Source of the DNA: Bifidobacterium callitrichos DSM 23973
GTDB lineage: Bacteria > Actinomycetota > Actinomycetes > Actinomycetales > Bifidobacteriaceae
Assembly (NCBI RefSeq): GCF_000741175.1
Contig: NZ_JGYS01000022.1
Coordinates: 124,001-188,000, forward strand
Length of the DNA stretch: 64,000 nt
Reading direction: 5' to 3'
Shown here piece by piece: positions 45,101 to 53,621 of the stretch. Position numbers and translations under genes: made by a program. The notes under the pieces were generated by a model, which saw only the letters and a program-made list of their open reading frames with translations, was not told where the DNA came from and ran no database searches. Numbering within the stretch: the first letter of the stretch is position 1; every line of letters begins with the position of its first letter.

Positions 45101-46318
45101 ATGAAACTGAAGACGCGACCGCTGTATCTGGACAAGCTCCTTGCCGCCAAAGACAACGGACTCATCAAGGTCATCACCGGCATGCGCCGATGCGGCAAGT
45201 CATCACTCCTGAAGCTGCTGGGGCAAAGGCTCGTCTCGGCAGGCGTTCCATCGGATCATATTCTCACCATCAATCTTGAGTCATTCGAATTCGCCTCGTT
45301 CGACCGGATGCAACTGCATGACCACATCGCGGGGCTCATGCAAGATGACGATCGGTATTACCTGCTGCTCGACGAGGTGCAGCTCATCGACGGATGGGAA
45401 CGCGTGGTCAACGCGTTGCAGGTGGATGCGAACGTCGACATCTACCTGACCGGATCCAACGCGCATCTGCCGTCAAGGCAACTGGGAACGCTGCTGTCCG
45501 GACGCTATGTCGAGATCAGGGTGTTCCCGCTGTCCTTCGCGGAGTTTCTTCGATACACCGGGGAACTCGACCGTAACACCGCATTTGAACGGTACATGCG
45601 ATACGGCGGCCTGCCGCCGGTCGTCGATCAGGGGACCAACCAGGAACTGGCATACACCGTGCTCTCCGGCATCTACGACACGGTGCTCGTACGTGACATC
45701 TCCCAGTATCTGCAGATACGCAATCCCATGGTGTTCAATGACGTCGCCCGATATCTTGCCGACACCGCCGGCTCCCCCGTGTCCATCTCCAGGATCGAGC
45801 ACAGACTTAAAAGCGCACGGCGTTCGGCGACCAACGACACCATCGAACGGTACATCTCCGGTTTGCTTGACGCGTTCCTCTTCCATCAGGCCCGGCGCAT
45901 CAACGTGAAAGATGGCGACCACCTCCAAGGATTGAGCAAGTACTATCCTGCGGATCCCGGCATCAGAAACACGCTGGTCAGCTATCATCAGGGCGATATC
46001 GGGCCACTGCTCGAGCTCATCGTGCACAACGAGCTCAAGACACGGGGATACGACGTGCAGGTCGGCAGGATGGACAATCTCGAGATCGATTTCGTCGCCG
46101 ACCGGATATCGGCCGATATGACCGATGAGCGGCTGTTCATTCAGGTGAGCGCGACCATCATGGACGCCTCGACCCGCGACCGTGAATTCGAGCCGCTGCG
46201 CAGGCTGCACAACGCATCTGGTCGCCGTATGATCCTCACGCTCGACACGTTCGGACTGGGTAGCGTCGACGGCATCGACGTGGTCAATGCGCTCGACTGG
46301 CTGACGCACTCCGAATGA
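45101..46318 (+). CDS. AAA_14/DUF4143 family ATPase
   Basis: 405 residues from the ATG at 45101. An in-frame ATG at 45035 would translate through operator repeats and is rejected. The P-loop ITGMRRCGKSSL lies at residues 25-36, and a Walker B-type YYLLLDEVQLIDGWE follows. The C-terminal DUF4143 domain ends with KTRGYDVQVG and IDFVADR, a restriction-nuclease-like pattern. The role of this common family is not established. The SD is weak. Its 3' end may overlap a minus-strand hypothetical frame. Confidence 0.85.
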   Translation: MKLKTRPLYLDKLLAAKDNGLIKVITGMRRCGKSSLLKLLGQRLVSAGVPSDHILTINLESFEFASFDRMQLHDHIAGLMQDDDRYYLLLDEVQLIDGWERVVNALQVDANVDIYLTGSNAHLPSRQLGTLLSGRYVEIRVFPLSFAEFLRYTGELDRNTAFERYMRYGGLPPVVDQGTNQELAYTVLSGIYDTVLVRDISQYLQIRNPMVFNDVARYLADTAGSPVSISRIEHRLKSARRSATNDTIERYISGLLDAFLFHQARRINVKDGDHLQGLSKYYPADPGIRNTLVSYHQGDIGPLLELIVHNELKTRGYDVQVGRMDNLEIDFVADRISADMTDERLFIQVSATIMDASTRDREFEPLRRLHNASGRRMILTLDTFGLGSVDGIDVVNALDWLTHSE

Positions 46319-46532
46319 GCGTTCTCACAGCGCGCCGAGTAGCGCATGCACAAACGGCATGGGGAAGGCAAAGGGCCCTGCCATACCGAACTGAACCCCG
46401 GATCCAATACTCAGACCGATAACACTCGGCAAACGCACGTACATCCGCACGATGGATGTCCGACACGACCGCACGCCTCACACTCTCGGAAGTGAGCCGA
46501 GAGAACGTATCCTGAATGAACGACTCGATCAT
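46284..46532 (-). CDS. Hypothetical short protein or remnant
   Basis: An 82-codon frame starting MIESFIQDTFSRLTSESVRR. No family is recognised, and the C-terminal part is Cys/Ala/Arg-rich and unlike a folded protein. The frame overlaps the end of the ATPase gene by 35 bp. It could be a fragment of a larger lost gene; support is weak. Confidence 0.25.
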   Translation of the reverse strand: MIESFIQDTFSRLTSESVRRAVVSDIHRADVRAFAECYRSEYWIRGSVRYGRALCLPHAVCACATRRAVRTLIRSASASRAH

Positions 46533-46598
46533 GCCTTGCCACCGCCGAACGAGACTGGGGGGCCGGCGGCATGATTCAGCCACCGCCGGTCCCTACCA

Positions 46599-46901
46599 TC
46601 ATTCGATGGTGATGTCGCTGGCGTTGGGCAGGACGCGGATGTTGGCCTCCTCGAGGGTGTGGCAGGCGCGGCCGTCGCGGCGCATGTTCACCACATGCAC
46701 GCCGCTCACCGGATGCTCCGCGTCGTATCCGCCGACCAGCGAGGGCTCCTCGTCGCCGGCGGTCACCGCGCCCGTGGTCACGTCCACGTCCTCTACGCGC
46801 ACGTTCTCGATCAGACGACCCGGACGCGGATTGTAGTCCCGGTTCCCCAGCGCACTGTCCGTGACGTCGCGCAATGACCATGGCGCAGCATCGCACCGCA
46901 T
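46599..46901 (-). pseudogene. C-terminal fragment of a beta-helix glycosidase
   Basis: About 100 codons ending in ITIE. VRVEDVDVTTG, GGYDAEHPVSGVHVVNMRRDG and HTLEEANIRVLPNASDITIE resemble the end of a right-handed beta-helix carbohydrate enzyme. No catalytic part precedes it. The upstream side runs straight into the 13-bp mirror repeat array, suggesting truncation at that element. Unlikely to be functional. Confidence 0.65.
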
Positions 46902-47039
46902 GACGCGGTGATATGCCCATGAAGTAGTGAATCATCCATGGAGCGGTGACGCAAAATGGCCTAATTCCGCCATTTCCCGAAAACAGCTCACCGCTCGATG
47001 GGGATTTCACCGCGCCATGGCACCATAGACCACTCGATG
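46899..47039. repeat. Mirror-symmetric array of 13-bp repeats (copy 2)
   Basis: Diverged copies of the 13-bp unit seen at 9616-9779: three forward (starts 46899, 46918, 46937) and three inverted (starts 46988, 47007, 47027), again spaced 19-20 bp around a 38-bp centre. It adjoins the glycosidase fragment. The following stretch to 47173 is low-complexity CA-rich DNA with repeats of GCACTAACA. Confidence 0.8.
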
Positions 47040-47173
47040 GGAAGAGGCAGCGGAGGGAACAACAGGCCAAAACGGCACTAACAGCACTAACACAGGCCAG
47101 ACAGGCACTAACACAGACCGAAAGACACCACCACACACCAACACAGACACCGACATGCCGGCAGCAACAATAA

Positions 47174-47234
47174 GACCCCGTGGCACGTGTGGCATGCACA
47201 CTCAGTAGGTGCATGCCACACGTGCCACGGGGTC
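47174..47234. terminator. 26-bp-arm perfect hairpin after the sugar isomerase
   Basis: GACCCCGTGGCACGTGTGGC and the next six bases pair perfectly with 47209-47234 around a 9-nt loop. On the minus strand TTATTGTT follows, so it may terminate the isomerase/GH43 transcript. The stem is unusually long for a terminator. Confidence 0.65.
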
Positions 47235-47274
47235 ACCAAGGTCGGCGGGCTGTGCGGCCGCGCCGATCATTGCG

Positions 47275-48162
47275 TCACAGCTGGGATTCGGCCGGCAGGG
47301 CCTCGATCGCCTTGCGGGCGGCGACAAGCGCCTCCTCGAGCGGCTCGACCTGCGGGTACCAGCGGCGCTCCCACTCCAGAGAGAGCGGTCCGGTGTAGCC
47401 GCCGTCCTTGAGGAGCCTGCAGCATTCGGCCAGCGGCACGCGACCGGTGCCCTGCAACACCGGGGTCTGGTCGCCCGGGAACGCGCAGTCCTTGATCTGC
47501 ACGACGCCGCGGCCGCCCACGAGGTACGGCTTCAAGTACTCGAAGGTCTTGGCCGGGGCCTCGCCGACGCGCCACGGGTGCGCGAGATCCCAGATGGATC
47601 CGACCTGGTTGTCCGGGGCGATCTTATCGAGGTAGTAGTGGATGATCGCGTTGCGCTCGCCGTTGGTGTGGCTGTCGTGCGTCTCGATGAGCGGCTGCAC
47701 GCCGAGCCTGTCGGCGGTCGGCAGCGCACGGGCGATGATCTCGGCGCCGCGCTTGGAGACACCGGCCAGGTTCATGCCTTGGGGAAGCACCATGCCCGGC
47801 AGACGGTCCGGATCCCAGCTCGGCTCGAGCGGCGCGGTCGGGAAGACGCGCACGTACTTGGCCCCCAGCACGTCGGCCATGTGCAGGCAGTGTTCGAGGC
47901 TTTCGACCAGCTCGTCCTCCTCGCGGGCGGTGTTGCATACCTGCACGCGCGAGTCGACGGCGAAGATGGTGACGCTCGCCTTCTCGGCGAGCTCGTCGCG
48001 CATCGCCTTGAGCTCGTCGTCGGTGGAGGTCATCGTGAACTTCATCTCGTCGCCGACGGCCACCTCGATCCTCTTGACGCCGGTGGCGTTGAACGTCCTG
48101 GCAAGCTCGTCCATCGAGTCGTACGGAGCGCCCAGAGTGGACGCGGCCAGTTCCCATGTCAT
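47275..48162 (-). CDS. Sugar phosphate isomerase/epimerase (TIM barrel)
   Basis: 295 residues from the ATG at 48162 (GGAAAGGAACAAGTAATC before it). Fold signatures include QPLIETHDSHTNG, VGSIWDLAHPW, VVQIKDCAFPGD and LSLEWERRWYP, which provide the Glu/Asp/His metal ligands of the family. It starts 2 bp after the GH43 stop, so the two are translated from one transcript. A pentose or keto-sugar substrate is plausible from that coupling. It differs clearly from the isomerase at 11890. Confidence 0.82.
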   Translation of the reverse strand: MTWELAASTLGAPYDSMDELARTFNATGVKRIEVAVGDEMKFTMTSTDDELKAMRDELAEKASVTIFAVDSRVQVCNTAREEDELVESLEHCLHMADVLGAKYVRVFPTAPLEPSWDPDRLPGMVLPQGMNLAGVSKRGAEIIARALPTADRLGVQPLIETHDSHTNGERNAIIHYYLDKIAPDNQVGSIWDLAHPWRVGEAPAKTFEYLKPYLVGGRGVVQIKDCAFPGDQTPVLQGTGRVPLAECCRLLKDGGYTGPLSLEWERRWYPQVEPLEEALVAARKAIEALPAESQL

Positions 48163-48164
48163 GA

Positions 48165-49829
48165 TTACTTGTTCCTTTCCTGATAGTCGAAGTACTGGAA
48201 GTCGGCGTGCGAGCGGTGGGCGTCCATGTCCTGCGAGCAGATGCCCACCATGCCGCCGGTGAACGCGCAGCCCTGGATCGTACGCTCGACGTAGTCGTCG
48301 CTGATGTGATCGGCCGGCTGCACGCCGCCGATCGCCTTCCACAGCGCGTTGTCGGCGTACATATCCTTGCCTTGCGCGAAGTGGAAGTTCGCCTTGTCAC
48401 GGCGCACCTCCACCTTGATGCGCACCGGGCCTTCCTCGAGCGCGATCGCATCGGAGCCGTAGTCGAGCTTGCCGTGGTCGCAGCGCAGCACCTGGATGAT
48501 GCGCCTGTCGGTGCCCTCCGAGTCGAAGCTCACGTACGCGTAGATCCAGTTCTGCGTGTCGTAGTAAAGGATCAGGCCGGCCATCTGCTGGTAATTGGTC
48601 GGATCGAAGTCAAGCACAGTCTGTGCGTCGAAGTCGTACGCCTCCCAACGGCGGGCGAACAGCGTCTGCCTGTGCTGCGAGCGCAGCGACTGCGCACCGT
48701 GGATGCGCAGCCAGCCGGGACGCTCGGTGAGCGAATAGTCCTGTTCGGCCACGAGCGCGGTGCGCAGGGTCTTGAGGCTCGGCGGGATGGCCGGATCGGT
48801 CACGGAATTGAGCGGCGCGTTGGCCTCGGCGGCACGATCCGCCTCGAACTCGATGCGTTCGGAATGGTCCATGACCTGCACGACGCCCTGCGCGATCCTC
48901 GGCGCCGGAACCTTCAGGTCCGGGCTGATCGTGTCGTTGATCAGGCGCGGCCAGCCGTCCGAAGTCCAGTAGATCTTCTGGATGCCGGTCTCACGGCCCA
49001 GCGTGCAGTTGCCGCGCTCGGTCAGCGGCCTGCCGCAGATCTGCGTGACGTACCATTCGTCGCCGATCTCGAGGAAGCAGCAGTGGCCGGACTTCTGCAG
49101 CGGATTACTCGGCTCGTCGCGCGTGGTCATCAGCGGCGTGTACGGGGAATCCTCGAACGGTCCCTCGAGCGAACGGGCGCGGGCCACGGTTGCGGCGTGC
49201 ATGTAGCCGGTGCCGCCTGCCGCGCACAGCAGGTAGTACCAGCCGTTCCTCTTGAGGATCTGCGGGCCTTCGCACACGCCGAGCTTGGTGCCCTTGTAGA
49301 AGTGCTTGCGCTCGCCGATCAGCTGCATCGATTCGGGATCGAACTCCTGGATGACCGTGCCGGCGAACCGCTGGCGGCCGGGACGGTAGTCGTAGAGCAT
49401 GTTGAGGAACCACTTACGGCCGTCGTCGTCGTGGAAGATGGCCGGGTCGAAGCCGGATGCGGTCAGGAAATGCGGTTCGCTCCACGGTCCGGTGATGTCC
49501 GGGGCGGTGATCACGTAGTTGAGGGTGTCCTTGAACGGCGCGTAGGTTTTGACGTCCGTGTAGACGAGCCAGAACTTGCCGTCGGCGTAGCTCAGGTGCG
49601 GCGCCCACAGGGAGCCTGAATCGTAGTTGCCGCGAAGGTCGACCTGCGATTCGCGGTTGACGGGGGCGGCGACCCACTCCCAGTTGACGAGGTCCTTGGA
49701 ATGGTAGATGTCGATGCCCGGCCACCATTCGAAGGTGGAGGTGGCGATGTAGTAGTCGTCGCCGACGCGCAGGGCGCTCGAGTCCGGATGGAATCCGGGA
49801 AGGATCGGGTTGGTGATCATCGTGGTCAT
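48165..49829 (-). CDS. GH43 beta-xylosidase/arabinofuranosidase
   Basis: 554 residues from the ATG at 49829 (GGAGTCAGAAACAAC before it). The propeller starts NPILPGFHPDSSALRVGDDY with the general-base Asp. DPAIFHDDDGRKWF has the pKa-modulating Asp, and the acid Glu lies in KLGVCEGPQILKRNGWYY. The C-terminal beta-sandwich (about 330-554) matches GH43 subfamily 11-like xylosidases. No signal peptide, so it cleaves imported xylo-oligosaccharides. Cotranscribed with the isomerase downstream. Confidence 0.92.
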   Translation of the reverse strand: MTTMITNPILPGFHPDSSALRVGDDYYIATSTFEWWPGIDIYHSKDLVNWEWVAAPVNRESQVDLRGNYDSGSLWAPHLSYADGKFWLVYTDVKTYAPFKDTLNYVITAPDITGPWSEPHFLTASGFDPAIFHDDDGRKWFLNMLYDYRPGRQRFAGTVIQEFDPESMQLIGERKHFYKGTKLGVCEGPQILKRNGWYYLLCAAGGTGYMHAATVARARSLEGPFEDSPYTPLMTTRDEPSNPLQKSGHCCFLEIGDEWYVTQICGRPLTERGNCTLGRETGIQKIYWTSDGWPRLINDTISPDLKVPAPRIAQGVVQVMDHSERIEFEADRAAEANAPLNSVTDPAIPPSLKTLRTALVAEQDYSLTERPGWLRIHGAQSLRSQHRQTLFARRWEAYDFDAQTVLDFDPTNYQQMAGLILYYDTQNWIYAYVSFDSEGTDRRIIQVLRCDHGKLDYGSDAIALEEGPVRIKVEVRRDKANFHFAQGKDMYADNALWKAIGGVQPADHISDDYVERTIQGCAFTGGMVGICSQDMDAHRSHADFQYFDYQERNK

Positions 49830-49911
49830 TGTTGTTTCTGACTCCTTATATCCGCTTGATATATATCCGCGTTGTGCTGTGTGTTTGCCGTTTGCCGTCC
49901 AGGCCCACCGG

Positions 49912-52197
49912 TCATGCCGCCGTCGAACCCGCCGCTCCATCGTCCGCATCGTCGTAGGTGAACAGCAGCCAGTTCGCCGGCCTGGTGTCGGTGTTGCGTC
50001 CTTCGGGACGGACGCCGAGTCGCAGCGTCGGCGTGCCGCCGTCCGTCACGGTCTCGACGAGCCGTCCATCGTGGACGAGGTACATGCGTCCGATACCCCA
50101 GTTGCGTAGGGAGAAGCAGTCGACGTTCGCACCGGCATCGGGCTGCGACGCCATGCGCAGTTCGCATCCGCCGTCCGCAAGTCCGTCACCGACCGTCAGG
50201 ACGCGTCCATCGGACGTGTCGACCAGCGAGTACGTGCCGTCGTCGCGGGCAACGAGCCGCAGCAGGGCGGCGTCGCGGCGCATGGCCGTCACGGCGAGCG
50301 TGCCGTCCGACTGGACGGCGAAGTACGAGGGCATGGTCTCGGTCGTGTACCCTTCAGGCAGCACGCCGTCGATCAGCGCGTTGGAGGGGACGTCCCCTTC
50401 GGCGCGGATCGCGGACCAGGAGTGCTGGTACCACGGTTCGAGCATCGTGCGCAGGCGTATGAGCGGTTCCGTCGTCTCCTCGGCAGGCCCGTCGTAGGTC
50501 GTCAGGGTGGAGAAGTTGAGGTTGTCGAAGTGGACGAGACCCTCCGGACGCATCGCACGCGCCGCACGCTCGGTCCATGTCATGTCGACGCCGGGCACGT
50601 GGCGGTAGTGGGCGAGAGCGGTCTCGTAGATCGGCCGCAGCTGCCCGCGGTAGACGCCCTGCTCCTCCATGTGGTCCCAGTAGGAGATGTCGTCGAAGTA
50701 GCCGAAGATGCCGGACAGCGGCGTCACGACGAGTTCTCCCTCGCCGTGGAACAGGTTGTAGCATGCGCACCATTCGTACGCCTTGGCGAGCCTGTTGTCC
50801 TTGAGATCCCACAGGTCGACGCCCTGATGCTCGGCGATGGCGCAGGTGTCGCCCATCGCGCCGATGCCGAGCTGGCCGTGCGCCTGATCGCGCGCGGTCT
50901 CGACGCTTTGGCCCCAGTCGGTCAGGTAGTTCTCGATCGACCCGTTGCAGTAGCGGCTCAAGTACATCTCGACGCCGCGGGCGAAGATCCGGCGGTCGTC
51001 GGTGGCGACGCCGATGGCCAGCAGCGTGGTCATCGGCGCGACGTCCCAGTTGCCGTTCGCATTCATCGGCGCGCCGCCGTCACGCACGACCGGGTAGATG
51101 ACGTTGTGCAGCATGGTGCGGAATCGGGCGAAGGCCTCATCGTCGAATCCCGTGTAGCCGCCGTCGAAGTATCGTACGATCTCGGCGGCGTTGATGAGCT
51201 TGATGGTGGCGAGCGAGGCGCCGAGGATGCGGTCGCGTCCGTCGATGACCCGCAGGGTCTTCGACCAGCCGTCGATGATCTCGACGGTCTTGGCGGCGTA
51301 CTTGTCCTCGCCGGTGACGACCCAGCGCAGCGCGTTGAAGTAGGCGGCCGCGCACGACATCTCCCAGTCGCCGATGTGGCCGGATCCCTCCGGGTTGCCA
51401 CGGCCGACGCCCTCACGGAAGGTAGGTACGTACCGCTCGTTGGACATGTCGTTGGGCACGGTGTCGGTCAGTCGGTGATAATCGGCGACCCACGGGTTCT
51501 CGTGGGCGCGCACGTGATCGCGCATTGCCGTCAGCTGCGCGGCCGACAGGTTCACGCCGGGGTGGACGAAGACCTGCGGGATGGAGTCCGGAACGTCACC
51601 CGCGGAGTCCGCGGCGAATTCCGCGGAATCGACCTCCCCCGCATCCTCGACGAACAGTCGCTGCACGGCTACGTTGCCGTAGTCGATGTACGCGCCGGAC
51701 AGGGTGACGCGCATCGGGAACGCCGAGCAGTTCGGCTCGTCGCGCAGGTCGTCGCAGTGGCTGGCGATCAGCGTGGAGCCGTCCGGCTGGTCGGTCAGCG
51801 TGAACCGCTCGTTCCAGAACGCCTCGGGCGCGGTGGCGGTGACTACGTACGTGAGTCCCCGCCTGCGGTAGTACGTGGGCCTGCCGTCCGCGTCGACGGT
51901 GTCGGCGTAGTTCTGGATCGTCAGGTAGCACCCGTTCGTCAGGCTTCTCAGGGCGTAGGTCACGTCCTGCGCGCCGTCGAATACGATGTCCGTCGTGCCG
52001 CCGGACATGCCACCGGAGCGCAGATACTGCGGGTACCGGGAGGCGTAGAGCGCGAAGCGTTCGGCCTCGTCGGCCGTGCCGAGCGTGAGCCCGCCGTCGG
52101 ACGCGAGCGCGACGTAGTCGCCTTCGGCCGTGCGGATGCGCACGATGCGTTCCACGGTCCGCTCGCGTGTGGGGTAGTCGTCGGCGTGACCGGTCAT
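49912..52197 (-). CDS. Alginate-lyase-like polysaccharide lyase, cytoplasmic
   Basis: 761 residues. A beta-rich N-terminal part (about 1-215) precedes an (alpha/alpha) toroid of the alginate_lyase type: NPWVADYHRLT, GDWEMSCAAAYFNALRWVVTGEDKYA, NWDVAPMTTLLAIGVATDD and DQAHGQLGIGAMGDTCAIAEHQGVDLW, divided here by function rather than contiguous. A C-terminal beta domain resembles carbohydrate-binding trefoils. No signal peptide. Likely acts on imported uronic-acid oligomers; substrate is inference. The ATG at 52197 follows AGGGGGATGAATC. Confidence 0.7.
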   Translation of the reverse strand: MTGHADDYPTRERTVERIVRIRTAEGDYVALASDGGLTLGTADEAERFALYASRYPQYLRSGGMSGGTTDIVFDGAQDVTYALRSLTNGCYLTIQNYADTVDADGRPTYYRRRGLTYVVTATAPEAFWNERFTLTDQPDGSTLIASHCDDLRDEPNCSAFPMRVTLSGAYIDYGNVAVQRLFVEDAGEVDSAEFAADSAGDVPDSIPQVFVHPGVNLSAAQLTAMRDHVRAHENPWVADYHRLTDTVPNDMSNERYVPTFREGVGRGNPEGSGHIGDWEMSCAAAYFNALRWVVTGEDKYAAKTVEIIDGWSKTLRVIDGRDRILGASLATIKLINAAEIVRYFDGGYTGFDDEAFARFRTMLHNVIYPVVRDGGAPMNANGNWDVAPMTTLLAIGVATDDRRIFARGVEMYLSRYCNGSIENYLTDWGQSVETARDQAHGQLGIGAMGDTCAIAEHQGVDLWDLKDNRLAKAYEWCACYNLFHGEGELVVTPLSGIFGYFDDISYWDHMEEQGVYRGQLRPIYETALAHYRHVPGVDMTWTERAARAMRPEGLVHFDNLNFSTLTTYDGPAEETTEPLIRLRTMLEPWYQHSWSAIRAEGDVPSNALIDGVLPEGYTTETMPSYFAVQSDGTLAVTAMRRDAALLRLVARDDGTYSLVDTSDGRVLTVGDGLADGGCELRMASQPDAGANVDCFSLRNWGIGRMYLVHDGRLVETVTDGGTPTLRLGVRPEGRNTDTRPANWLLFTYDDADDGAAGSTAA

Positions 52198-52288
52198 GAT
52201 TCATCCCCCTTGTTCATGCGGATGGTGACGGTGACGATTCTCAACGCGGTTCCCATATTGGTCTTTCCTGATCGTGTGCACCCCTAAC

Positions 52289-53422
52289 TCATCTGAGTCT
52301 GAGCGTGCGTACGATCTGCTCGGTGGTGAACGTGACGTTGCGCGCGGCGTCCTTCAGGAGGCTGTCGAGGCTTGCGGCGCCGGGTGCGATGCCGAAGACC
52401 GCATCGATGCCGACCTCGTGGAGCTCGTCGATGCCTTTGCCGATGTGTCCGGCGACGGCGATGACCGGCTTGCGATGCGCTTTGGCGGTCTTAGCGACGC
52501 CGGCCGGCGTCTTGCCGAACTTGGTCTGGAAGTCGATCGAGCCCTCGCCGGTGAAAACGACGTCCGCCCACTGCGCGGCCTCATCGAGTCCGGAGGTCTC
52601 GATGACGATGTCGATGCCGGGGCGGAATTCGGCGTCGAGGAAGCCCTTCAAGGCCGCGCCGATGCCGCCTGCCGCACCGGCTCCGGGCACGTCGGCGACC
52701 TCGACGTGCAACTGGTCGGCGATGACGTGCGCGAAGTGGGTGAGCGCCTGGTCGAGACGTTCGACGTCGGCCGGCGTGGCGCCCTTCTGGGGCCCGAATA
52801 CGGCGCTGGCGCCGTCGTGGCCGGTCAGCGGGTTGGTCACGTCGCAGGCGGCGATGACGTGCACGTAGCGCACGGCCTCGTCGAGTCCGCTCACGTCGAT
52901 TCTTTCGAGACTGGCGAGCGCCGCGCCGCCGCGGGCGAGTTCTCTGCCATGCTCGTCGAGCAGACGCACGCCCAGCGCCTGAAGGAGTCCCGCGCCGGCG
53001 TCGTTGGTGGCCGAGCCTCCAAGGCCGACGATGATGCGCCTGGCGCCCGCATGGGCGGCCGCGCGGATCAGTTCGCCGGTGCCGTACGAGGAGGCGATGA
53101 GCGGATTGCGTTCGTCGGACGAGAGCAAGGCGAGTCCGCTGGCTTCGGCGGTTTCGACCACGGCCGTCACGCCGTCGCCGAGCATGCCGTAATGGCCGGT
53201 GATGGACCGTCCGAGCGGGTCGTGGACCGTCGCCTCGAGCATCACGCCGTGCGTTGCGTCGACGAGCGCACGGGCGGTGCCTTCGCCGCCGTCGGCCATC
53301 GGCAGGCAGCGGACCTCGGCTGCGGGGTCCGCGTTCTTGATCCCCTGGGCCATGGCCCGCGCCGCCTCCATGGCGGTCAGGCTCTCCTTGAAGGAGTCAG
53401 GGGCGCATAGATATCGCGTCAT
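52289..53422 (-). CDS. Glycerate kinase (GlxK type)
   Basis: 377 residues from the ATG at 53422. The class II glycerate kinase pattern is clear: CAPDSFKESLTAMEAARAM near the N-terminus, CLPMADGGEGT, IIVGLGGSATNDAGAG and GAGAAGGIGAAL, with VVFTGEGSIDFQT. It makes 2-phosphoglycerate (or 3-phosphoglycerate) from glycerate. Divergent from a lacI-family gene, with paired inverted half-sites at 53458 and 53561. The same half-site at 57356 links it with the AGE and dehydrogenase genes. Confidence 0.92.
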   Translation of the reverse strand: MTRYLCAPDSFKESLTAMEAARAMAQGIKNADPAAEVRCLPMADGGEGTARALVDATHGVMLEATVHDPLGRSITGHYGMLGDGVTAVVETAEASGLALLSSDERNPLIASSYGTGELIRAAAHAGARRIIVGLGGSATNDAGAGLLQALGVRLLDEHGRELARGGAALASLERIDVSGLDEAVRYVHVIAACDVTNPLTGHDGASAVFGPQKGATPADVERLDQALTHFAHVIADQLHVEVADVPGAGAAGGIGAALKGFLDAEFRPGIDIVIETSGLDEAAQWADVVFTGEGSIDFQTKFGKTPAGVAKTAKAHRKPVIAVAGHIGKGIDELHEVGIDAVFGIAPGAASLDSLLKDAARNVTFTTEQIVRTLRLR

Positions 53423-53457
53423 GCACCCCAGCATACCTCACGACACGCCGAAATGGA

Positions 53458-53576
53458 AAACGCTTACCGCAATATCGGGATGCGCGCAGGCGGATACATT
53501 CGAGCAAAATACTGCACAATCGCGCGTCATCGCTCGCATTTCGTGCGCAATGCAGCTATGATTGCGGTAAACGTTT
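53458..53576. promoter_or_regulatory. Paired LacI-type half-sites between glycerate kinase and lacI
   Basis: AAACGCTTACCGCAAT (53458-53473) and ATTGCGGTAAACGTTT (53561-53576) are inverted copies of the same 16-bp sequence with one mismatch, each beside one of the divergent genes. A related TTTGCGGTAAGCCCTTACCG lies at 57356-57375. Confidence 0.7.
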
Positions 53577-53621
53577 GAAGATTATTTTCCGTTTCCGGGA
53601 AGAACAGGATCAGCGAGGACC

